From Vibrio cyclitrophicus (GTDB lineage Bacteria; Pseudomonadota; Gammaproteobacteria; Enterobacterales; Vibrionaceae), in assembly GCA_023206055.1 (NCBI GenBank), contig CP065366.1, positions 3,224,001 through 3,288,000 on the forward strand: a stretch of DNA of 64,000 bases, read 5' to 3'. Position 1 is the first letter of the stretch; the number at the start of each line of letters is the position of its first letter. Under the pieces are notes generated by a model that was given only the letters and a program-made list of their open reading frames with translations, did no database searches and was not told where the DNA came from. Of the stretch, positions 52,039 to 59,974 are shown one piece after another. The translations under genes and the position numbers were made by a program.

Positions 52039-53793
52039 ATGATTGATAGTCCTTTTCGTTTACCACGTTACACGCCTTTTGGTTTAGGTGAGTCTGTTGT
52101 CGAGTGGGCAACTGGGCTATCTAAGCTAGACCGACTCTATCAAGATCGAAAAAACGAGTTATCTAGCTTCGAATTCATGAATTACACCCTGTCAGCACTC
52201 AATATCGACTACTCGGTTGTATCGGGAAGCACAGAAAACATCCCGGAAGAAGGGCCTGTCGTAATTGTGGCGAACCACCCGCTTGGCGCGATTGAAGGTG
52301 TAATCCTTGCTGATCTTGTAGGATCGGTAAGAAAGGATGTGAAGGTGTTAGCAAATGAGCTGCTCAAGCGACTGCCTGAACTGGATGATCTTTTCATCGG
52401 AGTCGATGTCTTTAATAGTAAAGAATCGAAACGTACCAACGCTAAAGCGATTCGAGATGCCAATCGTCATTTAGCAGACGGTGGACTGTTGATTGTGTTC
52501 CCTGCGGGCGAGGTATCGAGTTACCGTAAAGGGGCAAAAACACTGACAGACATCGAATGGAGCAAGTCGGTTGCCAAGTTTGTTAAGCGTCATCAAGCCA
52601 CTACGGTTCCTATCTTCATCAATGGTAAAAACAGTGAGCTTTTCTATCAAGCTGGCCGTGTCCATCCGCTATTAAGAACGGCTCTACTCGGCCGTGAACT
52701 TCTTAATAAGCAAGCGACAACTATCTCTATCTCGATTGGCTCATCGATTCCGTATTCAGAGATAAAGTCATTTGAAAAAGAGATGGATATCGTCAACTAT
52801 CTACGACTCAATACCTATCTAATGAGTCAACAAGATAGTCCTAGCACAGCAGTCCATGCCCCCTCTTTTGACACTCAAGTGATAGCACCAATCTCACCAG
52901 AAGTATTGTCCATCGAGATTAGCTCGCTCCCTGAAGAGATGAAGCTACTCGAGCAAGGCGACTTCGAGGTCTACTGCACGCCAAGCCAATCTATTCCCAA
53001 CTTAATGCGTGAGATTGGTCGAGTAAGGGAAGAAAGCTTTAGAGAAGTTGGCGAAGGCAGCGGGCTTGCCTGTGATTTAGATGAGTATGACCTTTACTAC
53101 CACCAACTGTTTGTGTGGAATAAAACCAAGGCAGAACTGGTTGGCGCGTATCGACTGGGTATGGTCGACAAACTCATCGCTGAGCACGGGCTTGATCAGC
53201 TCTACTCTCGTAGCCTGTTTAACTACAACCAAGAGTTTATCGATACGTTAGACAACAGCATTGAGCTTGGGCGATCGGTAGTAAGTAAACCTTATCAAAA
53301 GAGCCTTAATTCACTGTTACTACTGTGGAAAGGTATCGCGACCTTTGTATCTCGACACCCTCAATATACTCACCTATTTGGCCCGGTCAGCATCAGTAAT
53401 GATTACAGTCACAATGCGCGCTTGTTGATAGCAACCACCTTATCGATTCACCACTACGATGAAGAAAAAGCGAATCTGGTTTCTCCTTCTTCACCTCTCA
53501 ATACCAGTAGCCATGTTTTCTGGCAGAATCACCTATTGTCGTCATTGGCGAGTGTTCCTCTGCTTTCTAAAGTGCTAGCTCGTATGGAACAAGGAAAAGG
53601 CCTACCGGTACTACTGCGCCAATACCTAGGGATGAACGGGAAACTGGTTTGTTTTAACGTCGACCCATCATTTAATGATGCGTTAGATGGCTTGATTGTC
53701 GTGAACCTTAAGAAGGTACCATTTAAGACCTTAGGTAAATACATGGGTAGAGAACTCGCTCAAGACTACCTAGAACAACATGCTCGACGCTGA
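52039..53793 (+). CDS. olsF: Bifunctional acyltransferase, OlsF-like (ornithine lipid synthesis)
   Basis: The 584-residue protein has two acyltransferase domains. The N-terminal half (about residues 50-270) is a lysophospholipid-acyltransferase type domain with NHPLGAIEG at the HX4D/E site (near residue 80) and FPAGEVSSYRK (near residue 154). The C-terminal half (about 290-560) is an OlsB/GNAT-like domain with CDLDEYDLYYHQLFVW and GAYRLG near residues 348-375, and ELGRSVV...GPVSISNDYSHN near residues 412-460. This order is that of OlsF, which makes ornithine lipid in one protein in Serratia and vibrios. I infer the same role; another amino-acid head group is possible. It is the last gene of the DedA operon. 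Confidence 0.77.
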   Translation: MIDSPFRLPRYTPFGLGESVVEWATGLSKLDRLYQDRKNELSSFEFMNYTLSALNIDYSVVSGSTENIPEEGPVVIVANHPLGAIEGVILADLVGSVRKDVKVLANELLKRLPELDDLFIGVDVFNSKESKRTNAKAIRDANRHLADGGLLIVFPAGEVSSYRKGAKTLTDIEWSKSVAKFVKRHQATTVPIFINGKNSELFYQAGRVHPLLRTALLGRELLNKQATTISISIGSSIPYSEIKSFEKEMDIVNYLRLNTYLMSQQDSPSTAVHAPSFDTQVIAPISPEVLSIEISSLPEEMKLLEQGDFEVYCTPSQSIPNLMREIGRVREESFREVGEGSGLACDLDEYDLYYHQLFVWNKTKAELVGAYRLGMVDKLIAEHGLDQLYSRSLFNYNQEFIDTLDNSIELGRSVVSKPYQKSLNSLLLLWKGIATFVSRHPQYTHLFGPVSISNDYSHNARLLIATTLSIHHYDEEKANLVSPSSPLNTSSHVFWQNHLLSSLASVPLLSKVLARMEQGKGLPVLLRQYLGMNGKLVCFNVDPSFNDALDGLIVVNLKKVPFKTLGKYMGRELAQDYLEQHARR

Positions 53794-53817
53794 TTTCGCC
53801 CAAACTGTACCTACACT

Positions 53818-53849
53818 CAAATAAGTGCGATGATTTCGGCACTTATTTG
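53818..53849 (+). promoter_or_regulatory. Inverted repeat between olsF and the Crp/Fnr-type gene
   Basis: CAAATAAGTGC and GCACTTATTTG form perfect 11-bp arms around a 10-base spacer (gatgatttcg). There is no T tract after it, so it is not a good intrinsic terminator. It ends 15 bases before the regulator ATG. It could be an operator for autoregulation, a partial terminator for the olsF operon, or both. A helical-face dimer site with 21-bp centre-to-centre spacing fits a winged-HTH regulator. Confidence 0.5.
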
Positions 53850-53864
53850 GGTTAGGTTATTTTC

Positions 53865-54431
53865 ATGCACACCTCTTTTATCGAACAACTGCAAAGCTTC
53901 GACTTCTCTGAAAGTCAGATTGAATCTCTAGTTTATGTCGCCAAGCCACTTGAGCTACCGACCAGACATATCCTTATTAACCAAGGTGAAATGGCTGGCT
54001 CAATCTACTTCGTACTTGAAGGCTTGTGCCATGCTTGCTACCTCACTGATGATGGTAAGCAATACAGCAAAGAGTTCTACTGGGAACAAGATTGGATCAT
54101 CGGCTTTGAGAGCCTGATAAAAAACCAAGCTTCCCCTTACCTATTAGAAACACTGACACCCATCACAATGTTAGAGCTGCCAATGAATGCAGTAATCGAG
54201 TGGCGTGCATCGAATAACCCTTTGTATTTAAAGCTGTTAGAAACACAACTGATGCATAAGGAAAACAAAGAACGCTTCATGCTGCTCTATACCCCTGAAC
54301 AACGTTATCAGCTTTTCTGCGAACACTATCCAGACCTTGAACAGCGCCTCAACGACAATCAAATTGCCGCCTACTTAGGAATAACCGCAATAAGCTTGAG
54401 TAGAATTAAAGGTCGAATTAACAATAGTTAA
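53865..54431 (+). CDS. Crp/Fnr-family transcriptional regulator
   Basis: This 188-residue protein has an N-terminal cyclic-nucleotide-binding fold (about residues 20-125, GEMAGSIYFVLEGLCHACYL near residue 42) and a C-terminal helix-turn-helix (LNDNQIAAYLGITAISLSRIKGR, residues about 163-185). The N-terminal pocket lacks the full CRP cAMP signature RTA, and no FNR cysteine cluster is present, so the effector is unknown. Located 71 bases after the olsF operon, it may control the operon. It is not CRP itself. Confidence 0.8.
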   Translation: MHTSFIEQLQSFDFSESQIESLVYVAKPLELPTRHILINQGEMAGSIYFVLEGLCHACYLTDDGKQYSKEFYWEQDWIIGFESLIKNQASPYLLETLTPITMLELPMNAVIEWRASNNPLYLKLLETQLMHKENKERFMLLYTPEQRYQLFCEHYPDLEQRLNDNQIAAYLGITAISLSRIKGRINNS

Positions 54432-54488
54432 TGCCAACAATCATCGCGCATAGTACATTCAGAGCATCGATAACCTCTGGATGTAAAC

Positions 54489-54941
54489 ATGATCACTTGG
54501 CACTCAATTCCTTTCTCTGAACTTTCAACACATCAGCTTTATCAACTACTTAAATTACGAGTAGATGTATTTGTGGTTGAGCAAACCTGCCCTTATCCAG
54601 AGCTTGACGGTAAAGACACACTCGCTGGTGTTCACCACCTTCTCGGTTACGCAGATGAAGAGCTAGTGGCGTGTGCTCGCTTATTGCCGCCGGGCACATC
54701 TTACGACAATACAAGCATCGGCCGAGTAGCAACCAAACAATCAGCGAGAGGTGGCGGTCTAGGGCATCAGTTGATAAAAGAAGCATTAACTCGTTGTGAG
54801 GATCTTTGGCCAAACGCGACCATAGACATCGGTGCACAGCAGCACCTAGAAAGCTTCTATGTGAGTCATGGCTTCAAGACAATCTCTGAGATGTATCTGG
54901 AAGATGATATTCCGCACGTAGATATGAGATTAGAGAAGTAA
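54489..54941 (+). CDS. elaA: ElaA-type GNAT acetyltransferase
   Basis: The 150-residue protein is a small GNAT acetyltransferase of the ElaA type. It has the start SELSTHQLYQLLKLRVDVFVVEQTCPYPELDG, which is quoted only in part here and is the distinctive ElaA N-terminus, and the acetyl-CoA loop SARGGGLGHQLIKEAL near residue 82. Its acceptor is unknown. It ends exactly where the EamA gene begins (one-base overlap). Confidence 0.85.
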   Translation: MITWHSIPFSELSTHQLYQLLKLRVDVFVVEQTCPYPELDGKDTLAGVHHLLGYADEELVACARLLPPGTSYDNTSIGRVATKQSARGGGLGHQLIKEALTRCEDLWPNATIDIGAQQHLESFYVSHGFKTISEMYLEDDIPHVDMRLEK

Positions 54942-55789
54942 TGTCGAATATTACTGTCGGTATCCTACTACTGATCGCTGGTAACCTGTTTGCCTCGCTT
55001 TCGGATGTAGCAGTAAAACTATTGAATGGTGAAGTACCGCCCCTTCAATATATTTTTTTCCGACAGTTGATCTCTCTGCTGATCATCACCCCATTGTGGT
55101 TGCAGCAGAAAAAGGAACAACGACGCTTACAGCAAGCCAAAGTCACCTTCATACGCGGCCAACTAATATTAATTGGCAGTGGATGTATGGTTGTGGCAAT
55201 CACTCATTTAACTTTGGCAACCGCCAACGCTGTGTTTTACGTAGCGCCTCTATTGATGTTGCCTCTTTCTATATTTCTACTCAAAGAGCAGCCAGCACTT
55301 GGGAAGGTGATCGCTACTACCATAGGTTTCATCGGTGCGCTGATTGTCTTAAGGCCATCACAATTTCATTGGGCAGCACTGTTTGCATTAGGCACTGCGC
55401 TTACTCTAGCCCTATTTAACGTGCTGGTAAGGAAGCTTCCTAGTGAACAATCCGTAGTCACGACGCTGTGGTGGACAACGTTATTCTCAATTCCGGCTTC
55501 ATTGATATTGTGCTTCCTGTATTGGCAACCAGTATCTATCGAGCACTTAGGATACATAGCCCTCAGCGCAACACTCATCTTGAGCTATAACGGGCTTGCG
55601 GTTGCCGCCTATCAGAAAGCACACTCAAGCCAAATCGCCTTGGCAGAATATTCAGGTTTGGTGTTTGTGGCGCTGATAGGCGCAATATGGTTCGACGAGA
55701 TTCCAGATACATTAACCTTTATCGGTATTATGCTCATCATCTTGCCACTCGCCCCTTTCAAGCGACCAAAAAAAAGAGCTAATACTTAG
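54941..55789 (+). CDS. EamA/DMT-family permease
   Basis: The 282-residue protein has about ten membrane helices in two EamA repeats (about residues 3-135 and 140-275), the drug/metabolite transporter pattern. Segments are NLFASLSDVAVKLLNGEVPP at the start and ALAEYSGLVFVALIGAIWF near residue 230. Substrate unknown; exporters of amino acids or nucleotide-like compounds occur in this family. It overlaps the elaA stop by one base, suggesting a two-gene unit. Its stop codon lies inside a terminator hairpin. Confidence 0.83.
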   Translation: MSNITVGILLLIAGNLFASLSDVAVKLLNGEVPPLQYIFFRQLISLLIITPLWLQQKKEQRRLQQAKVTFIRGQLILIGSGCMVVAITHLTLATANAVFYVAPLLMLPLSIFLLKEQPALGKVIATTIGFIGALIVLRPSQFHWAALFALGTALTLALFNVLVRKLPSEQSVVTTLWWTTLFSIPASLILCFLYWQPVSIEHLGYIALSATLILSYNGLAVAAYQKAHSSQIALAEYSGLVFVALIGAIWFDEIPDTLTFIGIMLIILPLAPFKRPKKRANT

Positions 55790-55796
55790 CTCTTTT
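55772..55796. terminator. Terminator overlapping the EamA gene end (bidirectional)
   Basis: AAAAGAGCTAA and TTAGCTCTTTT pair around the loop TAC. The plus-strand copy contains the EamA stop codon. On the minus strand it ends in eight T residues, so it also terminates oapA. It lies 53 bases beyond the oapA stop. Confidence 0.83.
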
Positions 55797-55848
55797 CTAT
55801 TGTTTATCTGTGTCTGGTGAAGCGCTTTAACTCAAGCTAACTGTTCAT

Positions 55849-56433
55849 CTACTTACTGCGACCAAAGCCACCATCAGATAAGCGGAAGAACATCACCGAT
55901 GTGTCGCCTTTCTCTAGTTGAAGAATGTCCAACTGCCCAGTTTCAGCAAGTTTGAAACGAACAAGCTGACCTTGACGGATCTGACTTAGTGGCTTATCTG
56001 CACCTTCAATACGTACTAGCGCGTTCAAGTCAGACAATGGCAAATCGTTGTTTCGAAAAACCTGCGATAACGTGTCCCCTTGCTTAACAAGATACTCCTG
56101 CCAATTTTTGTTACTCGGTTCTGATGAACTGGTCTTGGCGTTTTGCTGTTCACTTAAGCCGACGGTGTTTATTTCAAGCTCAACGCGCGATGTTGTTGGA
56201 GTTGTATCTACCTTAGGTTCTGGTAGCGGCACAAAAAGTAATATCAGTACGAACGGAGAAATAACCATCAACAGTCTTTGGTGTAACTTCGGCAATGAAC
56301 CCCAAGTTTGCGCTGCCGAGGTTTTCATTTTCTTTATATCGATCGAACTTAATTTCTCTTTGACCTGATTCAGTCGATCCTTGAACTCTGCTAAGTGGTC
56401 TACTTTCTGTTTTTTCTTTTGACGACGATTCAT
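55849..56433 (-). CDS. ytfB: OapA/YtfB-type protein with LysM-like domain
   Basis: The 194-residue protein has a basic cytoplasmic start (NRRQKKKQKVD), one membrane helix (about residues 57-73, LLMVISPFVLILLFVPL) and a periplasmic C-terminal part with an OapA/LysM-like domain (WQEYLVKQGDTLSQVFRNN near residue 111, then PLSQIRQGQLVRF near residue 147). E. coli YtfB, a single-pass protein of this design, localises to the division site and binds peptidoglycan. It lies divergent from fklB, exactly as E. coli ytfB and fklB are adjacent. Confidence 0.85.
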   Translation of the reverse strand: MNRRQKKKQKVDHLAEFKDRLNQVKEKLSSIDIKKMKTSAAQTWGSLPKLHQRLLMVISPFVLILLFVPLPEPKVDTTPTTSRVELEINTVGLSEQQNAKTSSSEPSNKNWQEYLVKQGDTLSQVFRNNDLPLSDLNALVRIEGADKPLSQIRQGQLVRFKLAETGQLDILQLEKGDTSVMFFRLSDGGFGRSK

Positions 56434-56646
56434 GCCACTGCGTCCTATACATTGAATAACTACAGTATAAAAACCAAAGTACCAACAGTATAGATCTTTC
56501 CGCTACAACAGAGACCAAAGCAAGAAAATTGACATAGCTGTGATTTGGATACGGTAAAGCGTAAGTGATCAGGGGCTAGCCGTTTATTCAGGCTGCTAAT
56601 ACTGGTATTCTTACCCTTTTCGTACTGACAAAAAGAGTGACTTTTC

Positions 56647-57267
56647 ATGTCTGAAGTAAAATTTGAAACTGTAGAGCAAAAAGCTAGCTACGGTATCGGT
56701 CTACAAATGGGCCAACAACTTGCTGGTTCTGGTCTTGAAGGCCTAAACGTTGACGCAATCGCTGCTGGTATCGCAACAGCTCTAGTTGGTGACATGCCAG
56801 CTATCGAAGTTGACGAAATCAACAACGCACTAAAAGAGCTGCACACTCGCGGTGAAGCTGCACGTCAAGAACTAGCTAAAGCTGCTGCTGCTGACGGCGA
56901 AGCTTTCCTAGCTGACAACGCTCTTCGTTCAGAAGTAACAGTTCTTGAGTCTGGTCTTCAGTACGAAGTACTAACTGAAGGTACTGGCGAAATCCCAACT
57001 GCAGACAAGCAAGTACGTGTTCACTACCACGGCGAACTAACTGACGGTACTGTATTCGACAGCTCTGTATCTCGCGGTCAACCTGCTGAATTCCCAGTAA
57101 CTGGCGTAATTCAAGGTTGGGTACAAGCTCTACAAATGATGCCTGTTGGCTCTAAGTGGAAGCTATACATCCCTCAAGATCTAGCATACGGTGAGCGTGG
57201 CGCAGGTGCTGCAATCCCACCATTTGCTGCTCTAGTATTTGAAGTAGAACTTCTAGCTATTCTTTAA
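56647..57267 (+). CDS. fklB: FKBP-type peptidyl-prolyl cis-trans isomerase FklB (FKBP22)
   Basis: FklB catalyses proline isomerisation and can act as a chaperone. The 206-residue protein has an N-terminal helical dimerisation domain (about residues 1-90, starting VEQKASYGIGLQMGQQLAGS) and a C-terminal FKBP domain (VRVHYHGELTDGTVFDSS near residue 120; GWVQALQMMPVGSKWKLYIP near residue 160; LVFEVELLAIL at the end). This matches FKBP22/FklB. A terminator follows. Confidence 0.96.
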   Translation: MSEVKFETVEQKASYGIGLQMGQQLAGSGLEGLNVDAIAAGIATALVGDMPAIEVDEINNALKELHTRGEAARQELAKAAAADGEAFLADNALRSEVTVLESGLQYEVLTEGTGEIPTADKQVRVHYHGELTDGTVFDSSVSRGQPAEFPVTGVIQGWVQALQMMPVGSKWKLYIPQDLAYGERGAGAAIPPFAALVFEVELLAIL

Positions 57268-57326
57268 TTTTTATAAAAACCTATAGTAAAACAAAATACT
57301 ATAGGCAAATAAAATTGAAATAATCC

Positions 57327-57357
57327 AACGGCGATGTGACTACATCGCCGTTTTTCG
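57327..57357 (+). terminator. Terminator after fklB
   Basis: AACGGCGATGTgactACATCGCCGTTTTTCG forms a perfect 11-bp GC-rich stem with a T tract, 60 bases after the fklB stop. Confidence 0.92.
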
Positions 57358-57401
57358 TTTATAGTGAATAGGTCGATTACTTTATTACTTAAGGAAGAAT
57401 A

Positions 57402-57896
57402 ATGAAGAAGATACTTATCACTATGCTCAGCAGCCTTGCTGTAGTCTCTTGCGCTAGTACTAGCGACTCTGAACAAACCAGTTCATCATCTGATACAAAC
57501 TATTCTCAACTATCACAAACTGCTCTAATGGCAGCGGTGAATATGTGGTCTCAACAAAATGAAACAACACCACTTGCTGATACCGTTGCTGACCAAGCGT
57601 CTGTAACAAGCGACCAAGCAGTTGGCGGTATTGGTTCAATGTTGGCGCTTGCACAAAATTCACTTGGCTCTGCTGACAATAAAGAACTTGCGTCGCTTAT
57701 CCCTGGCATGTCGAGCCTTGAGTCTACCGGTCTATCATCGCTACTAAGTTCTCAAGGTGCAGTTGAAAGTGCATTTTCTGGATTAGGTATGGATCCTTCA
57801 ATGGTTACGACATTTGCGCCAATCATTCTTCAAGCATTACAATCACAAGGTGCAACGAGTGGCCTAATGGATTCACTTGCAGCTATTTGGCAGTAG
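57402..57896 (+). CDS. DUF2780-type lipoprotein (VcgC/VcgE-like)
   Basis: This 164-residue precursor starts with a lipoprotein signal: a hydrophobic stretch to residue 16 and a lipobox VVSCAS with cysteine at about residue 17. The mature part begins with a serine/threonine-rich linker, then a Gly/Ala/Ser-rich helical domain (GIGSMLALAQNSLGSADNKE and LSSLLSSQGAVESAFSGLGM). I recognise it as DUF2780, a vibrio-enriched family. A function is not known. RBS AAGGAAG is good. It lies 44 bases after the fklB terminator. Confidence 0.77.
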   Translation: MKKILITMLSSLAVVSCASTSDSEQTSSSSDTNYSQLSQTALMAAVNMWSQQNETTPLADTVADQASVTSDQAVGGIGSMLALAQNSLGSADNKELASLIPGMSSLESTGLSSLLSSQGAVESAFSGLGMDPSMVTTFAPIILQALQSQGATSGLMDSLAAIWQ

Positions 57897-57902
57897 GCCT
57901 TC

Positions 57903-57937
57903 GCGATTAGCGATTAGCGATTAGCGATTAGCGATTA
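57903..57937. repeat. (GCGATTA)5 heptanucleotide tandem repeat
   Basis: Five perfect GCGATTA copies begin seven bases after the DUF2780 stop. The terminator 57954-57977 follows. The core GATTA resembles the core GATA of the second array that starts at 57999. Confidence 0.95.
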
Positions 57938-57953
57938 GTAGAAGAATATTGTA

Positions 57954-57977
57954 AGGGCACTTCGGTGCTCTTTTTTG
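57954..57977 (+). terminator. Terminator after the DUF2780 gene
   Basis: AGGGCACttcgGTGCTCTTTTTTG has a UUCG tetraloop stem and a six-T tail. It lies between the (GCGATTA)5 array and the (GAGATAC) array, so the first array is transcribed as 3' UTR and the second normally is not. Confidence 0.85.
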
Positions 57978-57998
57978 TGCACGAAAGAAAAGATATTT

Positions 57999-58046
<48 letters not shown>

Positions 58047-58078
58047 TGATATGGCCCCTAAAAAGTAGACACAGGGGT

Positions 58079-58946
58079 TTAGTTGATTAGTTCAAAGTCC
58101 ATGGGACTCACTCCACCTAGAGTCCCATGTCTTCTTACTGGATTATAATAGGTATCGATATAAATGCGACTCTGCATCGTCATTTCTTGTCGTGAAAGCT
58201 GATCTAAGTTATTCACCCACTCTTTCTTATATTGCGCAAAGAAGCTTTCGGAACAAGCGTTATCCCAACAGTTTCCTTTTCTCGACATACTGACTTTAAT
58301 CTTTCGTTTACGGTGCCAACGGATCGTCTCCAACGCTCGATACTGTATACCTTGATCGGAGTGAAACAAAAGCTTGTGACCTAAGGGCTGCCTTTGGTTC
58401 CCAAGCCTTATCCAGGCTTCTTAGCACTAACTTTGCGTTATTAATGCGACTTGTTGACCAACCAATCACTTTGCGTGAAAACAAATCTAAGACGACGCAC
58501 AGGTATTGCCAGCCATCCGTACAGCGCACCTGAGTTATATCAGACACCCAAACTCGATCGGGTTTATCCACCTTAAATTGACGGGCAAGAATGTTATAGG
58601 CTGGTATAAGAGCATTTTGTCTTGGCGCTCGTCCATATCGCCTCTTACTCGCGCAAGAGCGATAGCCCATATTCTGTAGAAGCCTCTGTACTCGCTTCTT
58701 ATTGCAAATAAAGCCGTTAGCGACTGCTGCTTCCCAAAGCTTTCGATAGCCTGGAATACAATACTGAGCTTTGCTTTCTCTCCTCAAGTAGTGACTTAAA
58801 GACTCATTGTCTGTCTCTCGCTTCGATGGTTTCCTTGTTAGCCACTTGTAATAACCCGCTTTAGAAACGCCTAACCATTTGCATAGTCGAATGACAGGAA
58901 ACTTCACACTGGCCTTCTTAAGGATATACTCGAACCTTATTCTTTT
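58079..58946 (-). pseudogene. IS3-family transposase OrfB, disrupted by a 1-nt frameshift
   Basis: OrfB is the DDE catalytic part of the transposase. In -1 frame relative to orfA it is open from the slippery A run at 58943-58947 through RIRFEYILKKASVKFPVIRL. A first ATG-type start lies at 58907. First segment: 58907 to about 58402, with HHH-type GYYKWLTRK and the first catalytic Asp in RVWVSDITQV. Second segment: about 58400 to 58079, with the second Asp in FHSDQG and the Glu in CSESFFAQY, exactly 35 residues apart (DD35E). The break lies at a run of three C (58400-58402): removing one base restores the reading from AW to NQRQPLGHKLLFHSDQG. The frameshift lies between catalytic Asp 1 and 2. 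Confidence 0.9.
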
Positions 58947-59263
58947 TGGCTGTCGAAGAAAGCCTTCGCTTCCTTTAAGAAATCATTCTCCAGCTCTGCC
59001 ATCTCAAGCTTCTTTTTCAATTGACGGATCTCTTTCTCCAGTTGTGCAACGGATTTTTCGGGACCGTGGTTAGGTATTGGGAGGGAGTTATTAGTCTTCT
59101 TCGACGTCATTTGGCATCTCCATTTAGAAAGTAGCACCGGCGATATTCCTAAGGATAGTGCTACTGACTTAACGGTGTCAGAAGAATCGAGAGATCGCTG
59201 AACAGCTTCTCGTTTAAATTCGTCTGTATATTGCCTTTGTGATTTTACTTTCATGACACTCAA
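58937..59263 (-). CDS. IS3-family transposase OrfA
   Basis: OrfA is the 108-residue DNA-binding part of the IS transposase. It has the helix-turn-helix YTDEFKREAVQRSLDSSDTV (residues 12-31) with SLGISPVLLSKW, then a leucine-zipper-like stretch (LEKEIRQLKKKLEMAELENDFL, positions about 74-95). It ends FFDSQKE just after the A5G slippery sequence that would give the OrfAB fusion by -1 frameshift. The first ATG at 59263 or the next at 59254 is possible. Confidence 0.92.
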   Translation of the reverse strand: MSVMKVKSQRQYTDEFKREAVQRSLDSSDTVKSVALSLGISPVLLSKWRCQMTSKKTNNSLPIPNHGPEKSVAQLEKEIRQLKKKLEMAELENDFLKEAKAFFDSQKE

Positions 59264-59302
59264 TGCTCTGTATTAAGTGTCTACTTTTATGGGGTCACAT
59301 CA

Positions 59303-59432
<130 letters not shown>

Positions 59433-59522
59433 TTTTTGAAAAATAGAGCAGATGATACAAGCAAAAAATGCCAAACATCATGGTGCAATTTCTATTATCA
59501 ATTCCTTGTTCTACAGACACAA

Positions 59523-59548
59523 AAAAGCCGAGCTAATGCTCGGCTTTT
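59523..59548 (-). terminator. Terminator after rplQ
   Basis: On the minus strand AAAAGCCGAGCattaGCTCGGCTTTTTT is a strong GC stem with a six-T tail, 22 bases after the rplQ stop. It ends the spc-alpha ribosomal superoperon. Confidence 0.93.
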
Positions 59549-59569
59549 GTATTAAGAATCTAGTATAGA

Positions 59570-59950
59570 TTACTCAGCAGCGTCTTCAGCAGCTGGGCGG
59601 TCTACAAGCTCAATGTAAGCCATTGGAGCTTTATCACCAGTACGGAAACCACATTTAAGAATGCGAGTGTAACCACCTTGGCGAGCCGCGAAGCGCGGGC
59701 CTAGTTCATTAAATAGTTTTGCCACAACTTCGTTATCACGAGTGCGAGCAAATGCAAGACGACGGTTAGCAACACTGTCTGTCTTAGCTAGGGTAATCAA
59801 TGGCTCAATTACGCGACGTAGTTCTTTTGCTTTAGGCACGGTAGTTTTAATAACTTCGTGACGAACAAGAGAGCTAGCCATGTTGCTGAACATCGCTTTG
59901 CGATGACTGCTGTTGCGGTTGAGTTGACGACCACTTTTACGATGGCGCAT
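59570..59950 (-). CDS. rplQ: 50S ribosomal protein L17
   Basis: L17 is a large-subunit protein near the exit tunnel. The 126-residue protein starts MRHRKSGRQLNRNSSHRKAM and contains ELRRVIEPLITLAKTDSV and GGYTRILKCGFRTGDKAPMA, all diagnostic. It is the last gene of the alpha operon, 24 bases after rpoA. Confidence 0.97.
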   Translation of the reverse strand: MRHRKSGRQLNRNSSHRKAMFSNMASSLVRHEVIKTTVPKAKELRRVIEPLITLAKTDSVANRRLAFARTRDNEVVAKLFNELGPRFAARQGGYTRILKCGFRTGDKAPMAYIELVDRPAAEDAAE

Positions 59951-59974
59951 GACCTAATCCTTCTAACTTTTCGA

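Larger units (their letters stand above)
58047..59302. mobile_element. IS3-family insertion sequence (1,256 bp) inserted in a heptamer array
   Basis: The element is bounded by 26-bp imperfect terminal inverted repeats beginning TGAT (22 of 26 positions match; mismatches at positions 5, 8, 13 and 14). It is flanked by direct GATA repeats (58043-58046 and 59303-59306). Inside are orfA and orfB of an IS3-family transposase on the minus strand, with a -1 frameshift window (CAAAAAGAATAAG) at the end of orfA. OrfB carries a further single-base frameshift, so the copy is probably inactive. Length and structure are normal for the family; the exact subgroup (IS150- or IS3-like) needs a database search. 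Confidence 0.93.
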
